A DNA stretch of 64,000 nt from Planctomycetia bacterium (GTDB lineage Bacteria > Planctomycetota > Planctomycetia > Pirellulales > Thermoguttaceae). The translations under genes and the position numbers were made by a program. This document shows, one piece after another, positions 53,552-61,798 of this stretch (within the stretch, counting starts at the first letter, position 1; every line of letters starts with the position of its first letter). The DNA is taken from positions 41,429 to 105,428 of the forward strand of contig JAUNBR010000002.1 of NCBI GenBank assembly GCA_030527015.1. Direction: 5' to 3'. A model generated the notes under the pieces. The model saw only the letters and a program-made list of their open reading frames with translations. It had not been told where the DNA came from and did not search any database.

Positions 53552-54471
53552 AAGTTTTTTTGCTGGGATATTCAAAACGTAAAGGTGTGCATGAAACGGT
53601 AGCGCGTTTACGGGAAGGAATTCAAAAAATCGCGGAAATTGTAGTGGAAGATTTAACCGGGGCAGAGGATATATCAAAATATTCGGCGGATATCGCGCTG
53701 GTTTTCGGTGGAGATGGTTCCATTCTTAGAGCGGTACGCCAGATGGGGCAGCGACAGATTCCGGTCATGGCGGTAAATCTTGGCAGACTGGGATTTTTGG
53801 CGGATGTCGCGCCGAATAATTTACTTTCTGTTCTGGAAGCATTTCAAAAACAGAAACAGATGCTGGGAGAAGACTGGAAAAATTTTTCACAGAAAGGCGC
53901 TGGGTGTTTTTCGTCGGGGCATTCGGGCCAGGGATCATCGTGGTTTACGATCTCTGAGCATGTATTGTTGGAGTGCACCGTTAAATCAGTAAATGCGGTA
54001 CAGCCGGTGGTAACTCTGGCGATGAATGAAGTGGCGGTACAGAATGGCGTGCCTTTTATGATGCTGGAAGTAAAATTATTCGCGGATGAGGAGCTGGTGA
54101 CGACTTATAGTTGTGATGGCCTGATTCTCAGTACGCCGATCGGCTCCACGGCGCACAGTCTTTCCGCTGGAGGTCCGATTTTATGTCATGGTCTGGAGGC
54201 GGTGGTGATTTCTCCGATTTCTCCTCATACACTGACGCACCGACCGGTGGTGGATTCTGTGAAACGGGTTTATCGTTTTGAATTAACACGGTCATGTCAG
54301 AGTGCCCATGTGGTGGTGGACGGAAGTGTGTTATGTCCGCTGGAGATGGGAGATGTTATCGAAGTTCGTGAATCGCCGATACGGTTCCAGAGAATTAATG
54401 TGCCTATGTATTCTTATTATGCCACATTACATAAAAAATTAGGTTGGGGCGGTCAGATGAAATATGAATGA
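53548..54471 (+). CDS. nadK: NAD kinase
   Basis: It phosphorylates NAD to NADP. In 307 residues it has the kinase motif LVFGGDGSILRAVRQ (GGDG at 54-57), VNLGRLGFLADV, the NE motif in LAMNEVAV, TTYSCDGLILSTPIGSTAHSLSAGGPI, and VISPISPHTLTHRPVV. A loop of about 30 residues (about 110-140, Gly/Ser-rich) is longer than usual. Its ATGA start overlap with dxs implies coupled translation, a sensible pairing because the MEP pathway consumes NADPH, though that link is inference. nadD lies 1.4 kb downstream. Confidence 0.96.
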   Translation: MKVFLLGYSKRKGVHETVARLREGIQKIAEIVVEDLTGAEDISKYSADIALVFGGDGSILRAVRQMGQRQIPVMAVNLGRLGFLADVAPNNLLSVLEAFQKQKQMLGEDWKNFSQKGAGCFSSGHSGQGSSWFTISEHVLLECTVKSVNAVQPVVTLAMNEVAVQNGVPFMMLEVKLFADEELVTTYSCDGLILSTPIGSTAHSLSAGGPILCHGLEAVVISPISPHTLTHRPVVDSVKRVYRFELTRSCQSAHVVVDGSVLCPLEMGDVIEVRESPIRFQRINVPMYSYYATLHKKLGWGGQMKYE

Positions 54472-54556
54472 ACAGGTAAAATATGTTTATACGGCCCATT
54501 TTTATGCCTCACGCATGGAAATTCCGCTTTTACGGCATTTTACATGTGGTGATTTA

Positions 54557-54661
54557 TATGTCCGAGACACTATAATTTCCCACACTCCCGGCATTTTGCT
54601 TCGCTAAAAATGCTTGCGTTTAGAGCCGTACAAAACAGAAATTTAAGGGAGAATCAGTATA
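54557..54661 (+). repeat. Pal105 copy
   Basis: TATGTCCGAGACACTATAAT to AGGGAGAATCAGTATA, with GGCATTTTGCTTCGCTAAAA and ATGC inside. A left-end fragment with the inner arm (54500-54542) precedes it. Confidence 0.87.
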
Positions 54662-54711
54662 ACAGAACCGGTGTGGAAGAAATCATGATTATATAATTAG
54701 GGAGGAACTGA

Positions 54712-55722
54712 ATGAAACGTTTACTGGCATTTATTGTGGTATTCATGGTTATTTTTTTTATGGAGGGAAGCGTTTTACATGCGATTACTGACGTAAAAAA
54801 TAATGTGAATGAGAGTGTGCCTGGGAATATGGAAGTGGAGAGTGCGCAGGATGGCGCGTCCGCACGTATGTCGAAAGATGGCCAGACAGATAAAGTGAAA
54901 GCTGTATCGGGAGAAACTCAAAAATTACAGGATGGTCAAGAGAAATATTTATTACGTTATAAATGGAAGAAAGGGGAGACGGTTTCTTGGATGGTGACAC
55001 ATCGGAATTATACACAAACGACGATTAGGAATACGACAGAAGCGGTGGACGCACGGTGTGTTTCGGAGAAATCGTGGTATGTGGTGGATGTGGATGAAGA
55101 GGGTACTGCGACTTTTACGAACACGGTTCCGTGGGCGGAAATGCGGGAAAAAACAGGGGATAAACCGTTACGCGTTTATGATACACGAAAAGAATTCATG
55201 CCCCCGGAAGGTTTTGAGGATGTTCCAGAATCGATCGGTGTGGAGCTGGCGAAACTTACGGTGGACTGTCAGGGAAACATGAAGTCCAGAGAAGATTATC
55301 ACCGAACCTCGATTATTCAGCAGGCGAATCAGGCATATATTATGGTTCCACTTCCGAAAGATCCCATTCCGGTGGGATTTTCTTGGACATTTTCATATCC
55401 GGTATATGTGCCTCAGAATACCGGTAATTTGCTTCGAGTACAGATGATGCAGAAGTATACTTTACAAAAAGTGGAAAATGGAATCGCGACGATCGTGTAT
55501 GGGACAAATATTATTTCACCATTAAGTGATCCTGCGATAAAAGCTCAGTTAATCGACAGAATTTATGAAGGAAAAATGCTTTTTCATATAAAAGAGGGAC
55601 GTTCCATGGTACTGGAACAAAAAGTGGATCAGGAAGTAATCGGTTTTCGTGGTGAGGCCAGTCGGGTAAAGGTGAAGATTATGTATACGGAGCAGGTGAT
55701 GTCTCCGGGAACTGGTGGATAA
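54712..55722 (+). CDS. Secreted hypothetical protein, 336 aa
   Basis: I do not recognise a named family with certainty; it resembles exported planctomycete proteins of the DUF6263-like kind. The N-terminus MKRLLAFIVVFMVIFFMEGS is a signal peptide or anchor with a possible cut near VLHA. A polar linker (about 28-75) precedes a beta-rich body starting YLLRYKWKKGETVSWMVTHR, with YVVDVDEEGTATFTNTVPWA, LAKLTVDCQGNMKSRE and IPVGFSWTFSYPVYVP; the C-terminal part reads MLFHIKEGRSMVLEQKVDQE. AGGGAGGA seven bases before the ATG is a strong ribosome site. It sits between nadK and nadD with a Pal105 copy on each side and is probably unrelated to NAD synthesis. Envelope location inferred. Confidence 0.75.
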   Translation: MKRLLAFIVVFMVIFFMEGSVLHAITDVKNNVNESVPGNMEVESAQDGASARMSKDGQTDKVKAVSGETQKLQDGQEKYLLRYKWKKGETVSWMVTHRNYTQTTIRNTTEAVDARCVSEKSWYVVDVDEEGTATFTNTVPWAEMREKTGDKPLRVYDTRKEFMPPEGFEDVPESIGVELAKLTVDCQGNMKSREDYHRTSIIQQANQAYIMVPLPKDPIPVGFSWTFSYPVYVPQNTGNLLRVQMMQKYTLQKVENGIATIVYGTNIISPLSDPAIKAQLIDRIYEGKMLFHIKEGRSMVLEQKVDQEVIGFRGEASRVKVKIMYTEQVMSPGTGG

Positions 55723-55754
55723 GGAAAAAGGTTTTTATACCTGATGCACGATTA

Positions 55755-55859
55755 TATACTGGTTCCACTTTAAATTTCCGTTTTGTGCGGCTCTGAAAGA
55801 GGCATTTTAAGCTGAAGCTAAATGCGGAGGAAGCGGAAATTTATAGTGTATCGGGTATA
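55755..55859 (-). repeat. Pal105 copy, reverse orientation, near consensus
   Basis: TATACTGGTTCCACTTTAAA, GGCATTTTAAGCTGAAGCTA, and TATAGTGTATCGGGTATA. A left-type end fragment (TATACCTGATGCACGAT) runs into its start, sharing TATA. It ends 38 bp before nadD. Confidence 0.94.
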
Positions 55860-55897
55860 AATATTCTTGTCGGAATAAAAAAAGTGGAAATGAAATC

Positions 55898-56506
55898 ATG
55901 AGAATTGGCATTTATGGTGGAACTTTTGATCCGGTACATTTTGGACATTTATTGCTGGCAGAGTCTGCTCGTCAGCAAGTAAAACTGGATAAAGTTATTT
56001 TTGTGCCTGCTGGACATCCTCCGCATAAACACGGATGGAAACTCGCAGAAGCGGAGCATCGTGCACGGATGATAGAGCTGGCAATTAACGGAAATCCTTT
56101 TTTTTGTATGGATCGTTTTGAACTGAATTCGGCGAAAATCAGTTATACGATTCATACGGTGGAGTATTTTGAAAGCTTATACCCTGGTGCAGAACTATTT
56201 TTGTTACTGGGAGAAGATATGCTCCGTGATTTCCCACACTGGTATCATCCAGAACGTATCTGTGAGAAAGCCACACCTCTGGTTATCGGACGAGCAGGAT
56301 GTGAGGTGGAAGATCTGGAGTTTTTACAGCATCTGGCTTCAGCTGAACGGATGAAAGAAATCGAAAAATGTCGAGTACACATGATTCCTGTCGCGTATGC
56401 CAGCAGTGTAATTCGAGAAATGATAGCAGCTGGAGAAAGTGTTTTATATCAGACGCCTTTTTCTGTGCTTCAGTATATTAAAGAACATCAGCTGTACTGC
56501 GATTAA
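55898..56506 (+). CDS. nadD: Nicotinate-nucleotide adenylyltransferase
   Basis: It adenylates nicotinate mononucleotide to deamido-NAD. The 202 residues have the nucleotidyl-transferase motif GIYGGTFDPVHFGHLLLAES (HxGH-type site), FVPAGHPPHKHG, ISYTIHTVEYF, LLGEDMLRDFPHWYHPERI and the C-terminal ISSxxIR-like YASSVIREMI. The ribosome site is weak (GTGGAAATG). With nadK 1.4 kb upstream it makes a loose NAD/NADP pair. A reverse Pal105 copy follows 7 bp after the stop. Confidence 0.96.
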   Translation: MRIGIYGGTFDPVHFGHLLLAESARQQVKLDKVIFVPAGHPPHKHGWKLAEAEHRARMIELAINGNPFFCMDRFELNSAKISYTIHTVEYFESLYPGAELFLLLGEDMLRDFPHWYHPERICEKATPLVIGRAGCEVEDLEFLQHLASAERMKEIEKCRVHMIPVAYASSVIREMIAAGESVLYQTPFSVLQYIKEHQLYCD

Positions 56507-56512
56507 ACTTCG

Positions 56513-56622
56513 TATACTGGTTCCACTTTAAATTTCCGTTTTTTTTTTGCGGTTCTGAAAGCAGGTATTTTTAGCGAAGCAAAATGCCAGAGAAGCGGAA
56601 TTTTATACCTGTATCGGGGATA
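56513..56622 (-). repeat. Pal105 copy, reverse orientation
   Basis: TATACTGGTTCCACTTTAAA, a nine-T run, GGTATTTTTAGCGAAGC then AAAATGCC, and TTTATACCTGTATCGGGGAT. It lies between the convergent nadD and recQ 3' ends. Confidence 0.9.
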
Positions 56623-56641
56623 AAAGGATTTTCGTGTGCTT

Positions 56642-59600
56642 TTAGGAATCGGAAGCCTGTGAATTTATTAATTTGGTGTAAAGCATAATCTCCAGCATGG
56701 AAATGCTTGTTTCATGTGATATACGTGTCAGCGCGGTGAAATCCATTTTTTCTTTGCATGGATGAAATGCTGACGAAATTTTCTTCCAGCGCTCTTCTGA
56801 AAAAATATGTTCTTTAGTAATTTTCTTCCCCTGATCCAGTCCCTGTAAAATGTGTTCCAGCAGAGCTTGGCGTGAGAGTCGTCGAATCTGTTCGCATTCT
56901 GAAAGGGAAAATCCTGCATTCAGTAAATCCAGGGTCCACTGAAAGGAGGGGCATGCGACGATTTCTGATTCTGAAAGTGGAGTGCGAAAATGATTTTGTG
57001 TTTCACGGGATTCTCTTTTCGAAATTTGGAGAATTCTTTCTTCAGAGGATGAAACAGATATTTTATGATCTGTAGTTTCTTCACGTTCTGTAACATTTTT
57101 TTTCTTTGTCGTGGCGTGTTTTGGGGGGGCAGGGGAAGAAATATCAGAGGTGTGTTTTCTTCTGGAGGATGGTAACGGGTGTATGGAAGAAACGGGTGGT
57201 TCCAGACAGTGAAGGCGCTGCAGAATTTCACGTGGAAATGGAGGTACTTCTGTAAGTTTTTCACTTCCTTTCATGATGGCTTTTCCCTTTTCGGTGATGG
57301 ACAGTAAAGGGCGCCGAAAATTTCCGCCGAGGGAAGTGATCTCCTGTGAAATTAATCCACTGGCGATTAAGGCACTAATCATCGCGGTGACATCTTTCTG
57401 GAAATATGAACTGAGAAGACCATAAGTGGAGATGGAAGAAAGGCGAAGCTCGTCAATTTTTGCAGTTTTAGCAGCGCATAATATTTGGGCAAGAAGTATT
57501 TTGCCGCAAGAAAAATTTCTTTCTAAAGTAACTCTTGCCAGTCCGCTGAGAATGATTCGTACGACTTCTACTAAAGGTTCTGTGACACATGGGCCATTAA
57601 ATGTTCTCGGAGCGCATGTTTCAGCTATTTTTTGTTCGGAAGATGTTTCCTGTGAGATATTTTGCGCAGAAATATTTTCGTCTGGAAGGGAAGCGGGTTT
57701 ACGTTTTGATTCCATTTCGGAATCTCTCTGCAAAATATCTGTTTCAGGGAAAGATGAAATATTTTTACATAAATGATCGTCCGAAAGCAGGTTATTTTTT
57801 GAGTCTGGCGTATCATTCTGGGAAGACGAAGAACTTTCTGGACGGTGAATTCCCATAATACGACAATTATCGCAGTTACCGCATGGTTCGTTATTTTTAT
57901 CACCGAAATATTCAAGAATTTCTTGCTGACGGCAGCGTGTGCTTAATGCGAAATGAATTACCCGATTCATGCGGTCATATTCCGCTAATTTTCGTTTTTC
58001 ATGTTCTGTAAAATCGATTTCCAGTTCGTCAAAACGCGGAAAACACGGCCTGAAATTTTCTTCTCCACCATCTTCTTTATTTAAAGGAAGCATCCGAATC
58101 GCGCGTCCCCGAAAAGGAGGCACATAAGTTATGAAAGGTAACTGATTTAGTTGGCGCAGAGTACTAGAAATCGTGGATGGTTTTAGTTCTGTCATGCTCT
58201 GTAACTGTTCCAGCTGGAAGGATACCATTTCGTGACGGTGTGTGCCCACAAGAGATTCCAGAGCCTGCAGAATTTTTTTTCTCGTTCGGGCGTTTTTGTG
58301 AATAAGTTCTGTTAATTTGGGGTAATCTGTGTCAATTCTTATCAGAGCGTAATTTTCAGAGGCCGAAAGTCGTTCCAGTACGCCTGCCGTTTCCAGAAGC
58401 TGTTCACAGGCCGCGATTCCGTCTGCTCCGATTTTCAGGCCGAGTTCTTCCCGAATTTCCATCTGTGTTCGCTGAATGAGAAGCTCTTTCTGAGCACAGA
58501 GATATGAATATACTGAATGAACTGTTTCTCGTGAGGGATATGCACTTTCAATAAAAAACTCCTGGATAAAACGATCAGAATGACTAAAAAGCATAAAACA
58601 GTGAGAGGGTTTTCCGTCTCGGCCAGCACGTCCTGCTTCCTGATAATAACCTTCCAGAGAGCCAGGCATATTATAATGCACGACGAAACGGACGTCCGAT
58701 TTATCGATTCCCATTCCGAATGCGGTCGTGGCGACAACAATTTCTGGATGTTTTTCAGCAGAATTCTTCTGCTTTTCTTCAGAATTATGTCGGTGATTGT
58801 CTCTGCCTGCCATGAATTCATCTTGTACCAGGCGACGATTCTCGGGCAGCATTCCCGCGTGATAAGCCACGGCACTTCGTCGTGTGTTTTCGTTAATGAA
58901 CGTGGCCACCTCTTCTGTCCGTTTTCGGGAGGAAGTATAAATAATACCTGAACCTGGATGCGTGTCAAGAAATTCACGTAATGTTTCTTTCTTGTTTTGT
59001 TCGCCCGAAACTGGCGCGACTTCATAAAAAAGATTTGGTCTGGCAAAACCTGTAATAAAAAGCTCAGGATCTTTCAGGCACAGAAGCTCGCAGATGTCAC
59101 GGCGGACGATATCTGTGGCCGTGGCTGTTAGGGCGATCGTCGGCGGATTTCCGATTAACTTACGGAAAAATCCCAGTTTCGCATAATCCGGCCGGAAATC
59201 GTGTCCCCACTGGCTGATGCAGTGAGCTTCATCCACTGCCAGCAGACGAATATCAGATGCTTTGGCGGCAGAAATAAATCGTGGGCTGCGAAAACGTTCT
59301 GGTACGATATACACCAGTTTATATGCGCCGTGAATCATCTGATCCATCCGCTGATACTGTTCAGCAGAAGAAATCGTACTGTTTATGAAAGTTACAGGGA
59401 TTCCCAGCGCATTTAACTGATCCACCTGATCTTTCATCAGGGCAATTAAAGGAGAAATGACAAGTGTCGTTCCTTCTCGGATGACTGCAGGCAGCTGGTA
59501 ACAGAGACTTTTTCCTCCTCCTGTGGGCATGACACACAGTACGTCTTTTTCTGAAAGTACGCTTTCGATAATATTTCGTTGGCCTGGACGGAATGTTTTT

Positions 59601-59668
59601 AAGTGAAAAAGAGAAAGAGAACTTTCGAGATCTGGAAAATTTTGCATGGAAGTGGATGATAAAGTCAT
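56642..59668 (-). CDS. recQ: RecQ family ATP-dependent DNA helicase
   Basis: RecQ is a 3'-5' DNA helicase in recombination and repair. The 1008 residues have motif 0 FRPGQRNIIES, Walker A PTGGGKS (48-54), DEAHCISQWGHDFRPDY, TATATDIVRRD, GRDGKPSHC-type motif VI, and the zinc-binding RQC region with CRQQEILEYFGD and CGNCDNC. It is 300-400 residues longer than E. coli RecQ: a Ser/Glu-rich linker (about 600-670), a winged-helix-like segment, a second Lys/Ser/Glu-rich linker (about 800-890), and a C-terminal helical domain. No clear HRDC domain is seen. The AGGT ribosome site and the 30-bp gap to the Sel1 gene consist of a Pal105 half copy; the two genes probably form one unit. Confidence 0.93.
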   Translation of the reverse strand: MTLSSTSMQNFPDLESSLSLFHLKTFRPGQRNIIESVLSEKDVLCVMPTGGGKSLCYQLPAVIREGTTLVISPLIALMKDQVDQLNALGIPVTFINSTISSAEQYQRMDQMIHGAYKLVYIVPERFRSPRFISAAKASDIRLLAVDEAHCISQWGHDFRPDYAKLGFFRKLIGNPPTIALTATATDIVRRDICELLCLKDPELFITGFARPNLFYEVAPVSGEQNKKETLREFLDTHPGSGIIYTSSRKRTEEVATFINENTRRSAVAYHAGMLPENRRLVQDEFMAGRDNHRHNSEEKQKNSAEKHPEIVVATTAFGMGIDKSDVRFVVHYNMPGSLEGYYQEAGRAGRDGKPSHCFMLFSHSDRFIQEFFIESAYPSRETVHSVYSYLCAQKELLIQRTQMEIREELGLKIGADGIAACEQLLETAGVLERLSASENYALIRIDTDYPKLTELIHKNARTRKKILQALESLVGTHRHEMVSFQLEQLQSMTELKPSTISSTLRQLNQLPFITYVPPFRGRAIRMLPLNKEDGGEENFRPCFPRFDELEIDFTEHEKRKLAEYDRMNRVIHFALSTRCRQQEILEYFGDKNNEPCGNCDNCRIMGIHRPESSSSSQNDTPDSKNNLLSDDHLCKNISSFPETDILQRDSEMESKRKPASLPDENISAQNISQETSSEQKIAETCAPRTFNGPCVTEPLVEVVRIILSGLARVTLERNFSCGKILLAQILCAAKTAKIDELRLSSISTYGLLSSYFQKDVTAMISALIASGLISQEITSLGGNFRRPLLSITEKGKAIMKGSEKLTEVPPFPREILQRLHCLEPPVSSIHPLPSSRRKHTSDISSPAPPKHATTKKKNVTEREETTDHKISVSSSEERILQISKRESRETQNHFRTPLSESEIVACPSFQWTLDLLNAGFSLSECEQIRRLSRQALLEHILQGLDQGKKITKEHIFSEERWKKISSAFHPCKEKMDFTALTRISHETSISMLEIMLYTKLINSQASDS

Positions 59669-59670
59669 TA

Positions 59671-59694
59671 TATACCTGATACACTATAAAATTT
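59671..59694 (+). repeat. Pal105 half copy in the Sel1-recQ gap
   Basis: TATACCTGATACACTATAAA then ATTT matches the left end only. Read on the minus strand it supplies AGGTATATA immediately before the recQ ATG. Confidence 0.75.
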
Positions 59695-59698
59695 ATAA

Positions 59699-60877
59699 TT
59701 ATTTCTTTTGATTATCTTGAGAAAGGGACTGGAGTACTTTTTTCGCATCTTCGTGTCCATGTTCGGCGGCCAGAGTAAGAAAATTAAGCGCGTGTTCTAA
59801 ATTTTGTTCCACACCATCTCCTTCCAGATAACAGATTCCTAAATTAAATTGTGCTTCAGGTAAACCCTGTTCTGCTGCTTTCTGATAATAAAAAAATGCC
59901 AGATGAATATCTTTCGGGACACCTTCTCCTTTCGCATAATGGCAGGCTAAATTATACTGAGCATCTGCAGAACCATTATTTGCCGCTTTTTGGAGCCAAA
60001 AAAGTGATTTTTTAATGTCTGTAGGAATCCCGGTACCATAATAATAACACTCACTGATCTGAAACTGAGCTTCAGGGTGCCCCTGCGCCGCAGCACAGAG
60101 AAAGAAATGAAGAGCCTGAGCGACATCTTTATTCACGGTGTTACTGGAAATAAAATGCAGGCCTAACTGATACTGTGCTTCAGAATCTCCGAGAGAGGCC
60201 GCTTTTTGGTGCCATTTTATCGCTTCATCATAATTTTGTGTTACTCCTTTTCCCTGCATATACTGAAATGCGACAAGATTCATCGCATGAGTATCACCTT
60301 TTTCCGCTGCGGTTAAAAATAGTTGAAATGCGCGCAGTGCATTCTGTGAGACGCCGTTTCCATGCATGTATAAAAGCCCCAAATTTCGTGTGGCGGCAGC
60401 ATCTCCGAGAATCGTTCCACGCTGGAAGCACTGAAGGGCTTTCGCAGGATCCTGCTTTATTCCCTGTCCGGAGAGATATGCATTTCCCAGTGCATTTAAT
60501 GCAGGAAAATGATTTTTTTGCGCTGCTTTATGATAAAGCTGTACCGCTTTTTGAAAATTTTGGGGAATATGAATATTATGTTCTGGTAAATTTACCCCTG
60601 TTTCATAAAAGTGCGCCAGATCATGGAGTGCTGGTGCATGTTCCTGCTTCGCAGATTTTACCAGCCAGTGAAGGCTGAGTGTTTTATTTTTAGAGACGTT
60701 TTTGCCCTGAGAATAATAAAGGCTCAACAAATACTGAGATTCAGCATCCCCATTTTTCGCATTTTGCAGGAGTTCCACCGTTAAGTCGGCCTGTACGGGA
60801 ACAGAAAAAATATTTAAAATACATCCTGTACAGATTAATAGAAAAAAATAAAGAACATGTGTTTTGTGATGAGACAC
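59699..60877 (-). CDS. Exported Sel1-like (TPR-type) repeat protein
   Basis: This 392-residue protein starts with a signal peptide (residues 1-30, SVPVQA then DLTVELL) and consists of about nine Sel1-like repeats of 36-45 residues. Each has the pattern A-x-x-G-x-x-x-A-x-x-x-L-G-x-x-Y-x-x-G-x-G-V-x-x-D-x-x-x-A-x-x-W/F-x-x-x-A-A. Such solenoids mediate protein-protein contacts, often in envelope or signalling complexes; no enzyme domain is present. The start is GTG: GGAGAA lies five bases before it, and an ATG in another frame there is incidental. It precedes recQ by 30 bp in the same direction. A functional link with recQ is not evident. Confidence 0.87.
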   Translation of the reverse strand: MSHHKTHVLYFFLLICTGCILNIFSVPVQADLTVELLQNAKNGDAESQYLLSLYYSQGKNVSKNKTLSLHWLVKSAKQEHAPALHDLAHFYETGVNLPEHNIHIPQNFQKAVQLYHKAAQKNHFPALNALGNAYLSGQGIKQDPAKALQCFQRGTILGDAAATRNLGLLYMHGNGVSQNALRAFQLFLTAAEKGDTHAMNLVAFQYMQGKGVTQNYDEAIKWHQKAASLGDSEAQYQLGLHFISSNTVNKDVAQALHFFLCAAAQGHPEAQFQISECYYYGTGIPTDIKKSLFWLQKAANNGSADAQYNLACHYAKGEGVPKDIHLAFFYYQKAAEQGLPEAQFNLGICYLEGDGVEQNLEHALNFLTLAAEHGHEDAKKVLQSLSQDNQKK

Positions 60878-61334
60878 CGCATTCTCCGTGAAATATGAAA
60901 ATGGAATTATTTCTAAAACATCTGAAATGTTTAATAATATAACGATAAAAACGGTAAAACAGTATTTTGGAATATTTAAACGAAAATAAAGTCGAAATTT
61001 TTACATTTTTACTAAAAGTACATGAAACAATAAAACTTGTGCAGTATATTTGGTCATGAAGCAGATATATTTAGCATTACAAAAAATTTTGAAAAGTGAA
61101 ATTTCTGGTACTTTTGAAATAAAGCTGCATAATCGAAATTTAAAAACAGAATTTAACTGTACTAAAACAAAACAGACTATTTTTTCTATTATATATTTTT
61201 TTTAGGATTTATGTCAAGGAAAGGTCAGATAAATACACACTTAAAAATGATAAGAGAAAGAAAATAAATAAAAAAACATTAATCTTCCAGACATGTGATA
61301 AATTTTTTCCCTGATTTTTTATTCTGAGGTATTA

Positions 61335-61438
61335 TATTTTGATTCACCATAAAATTCCGCTTTCCCGGCATTTTTGTTTCGCTAAAAATCCTGCGTTCAG
61401 AGTTACATAAAAATGAAAATTTAAAGGAGAAACATTAA
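61335..61438 (+). repeat. Pal105 copy
   Basis: TATATTTTGATTCACCATAA to TTTAAAGGAGAAACATTAA, inner GGCATTTTTGTTTCGCTAAA then AATCC. Confidence 0.83.
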
Positions 61439-61654
61439 AGTTAAAAAATTTTTAGATTATTTTGTTTAATTAATCTCTAAAAAATCGGAAAAAAGTGAAG
61501 AGGAAAATTTTGATTTATATATTTTAATCATAAGAGTGAAAAAGATAAAATTTATATATTTTAAGGGGAAAAAATAAAAAAAATGATAAAAAAAGAGGGT
61601 GGGAATGTTGCATTTTACCGCGTTTCGATATAATCTGATAAGAGGGAGAAATTT

Positions 61655-61750
61655 TATATTTGTTGCACTATAAATTTTTATATGCCAAATATTTTGCGAC
61701 GTATGTAATTTTTGCTTTTGAATCTGGGCAAAATTTAAACGGGAACTGAT
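61655..61750 (+). repeat. Pal105 copy, decayed
   Basis: TATATTTGTTGCACTATAAA, a centre TTTTGCGACGTATGTAATTT like the GTGATGTATG variant, and AAAATTTAAACGGGAACTG. Confidence 0.65.
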
Positions 61751-61798
61751 TTAAAGGTATTTTTAGTTTATTTAAACGAATTTTTTGGAACAATTTTT

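Larger units (their letters stand above)
60878..61798. other. Gene-free stretch before the last gene
   Basis: Very A/T-rich, about 920 bp, with a Pal105 copy (61335-61438) and a decayed copy (61655-61750). It should carry the promoters of both divergent genes, but none was convincing. No RNA gene recognised. Confidence 0.65.

Noticed and set aside
58435..59046. Second minus-strand frame of 203 residues inside recQ
   Set aside because: It overlaps the helicase motifs of recQ in another frame and looks like noise.
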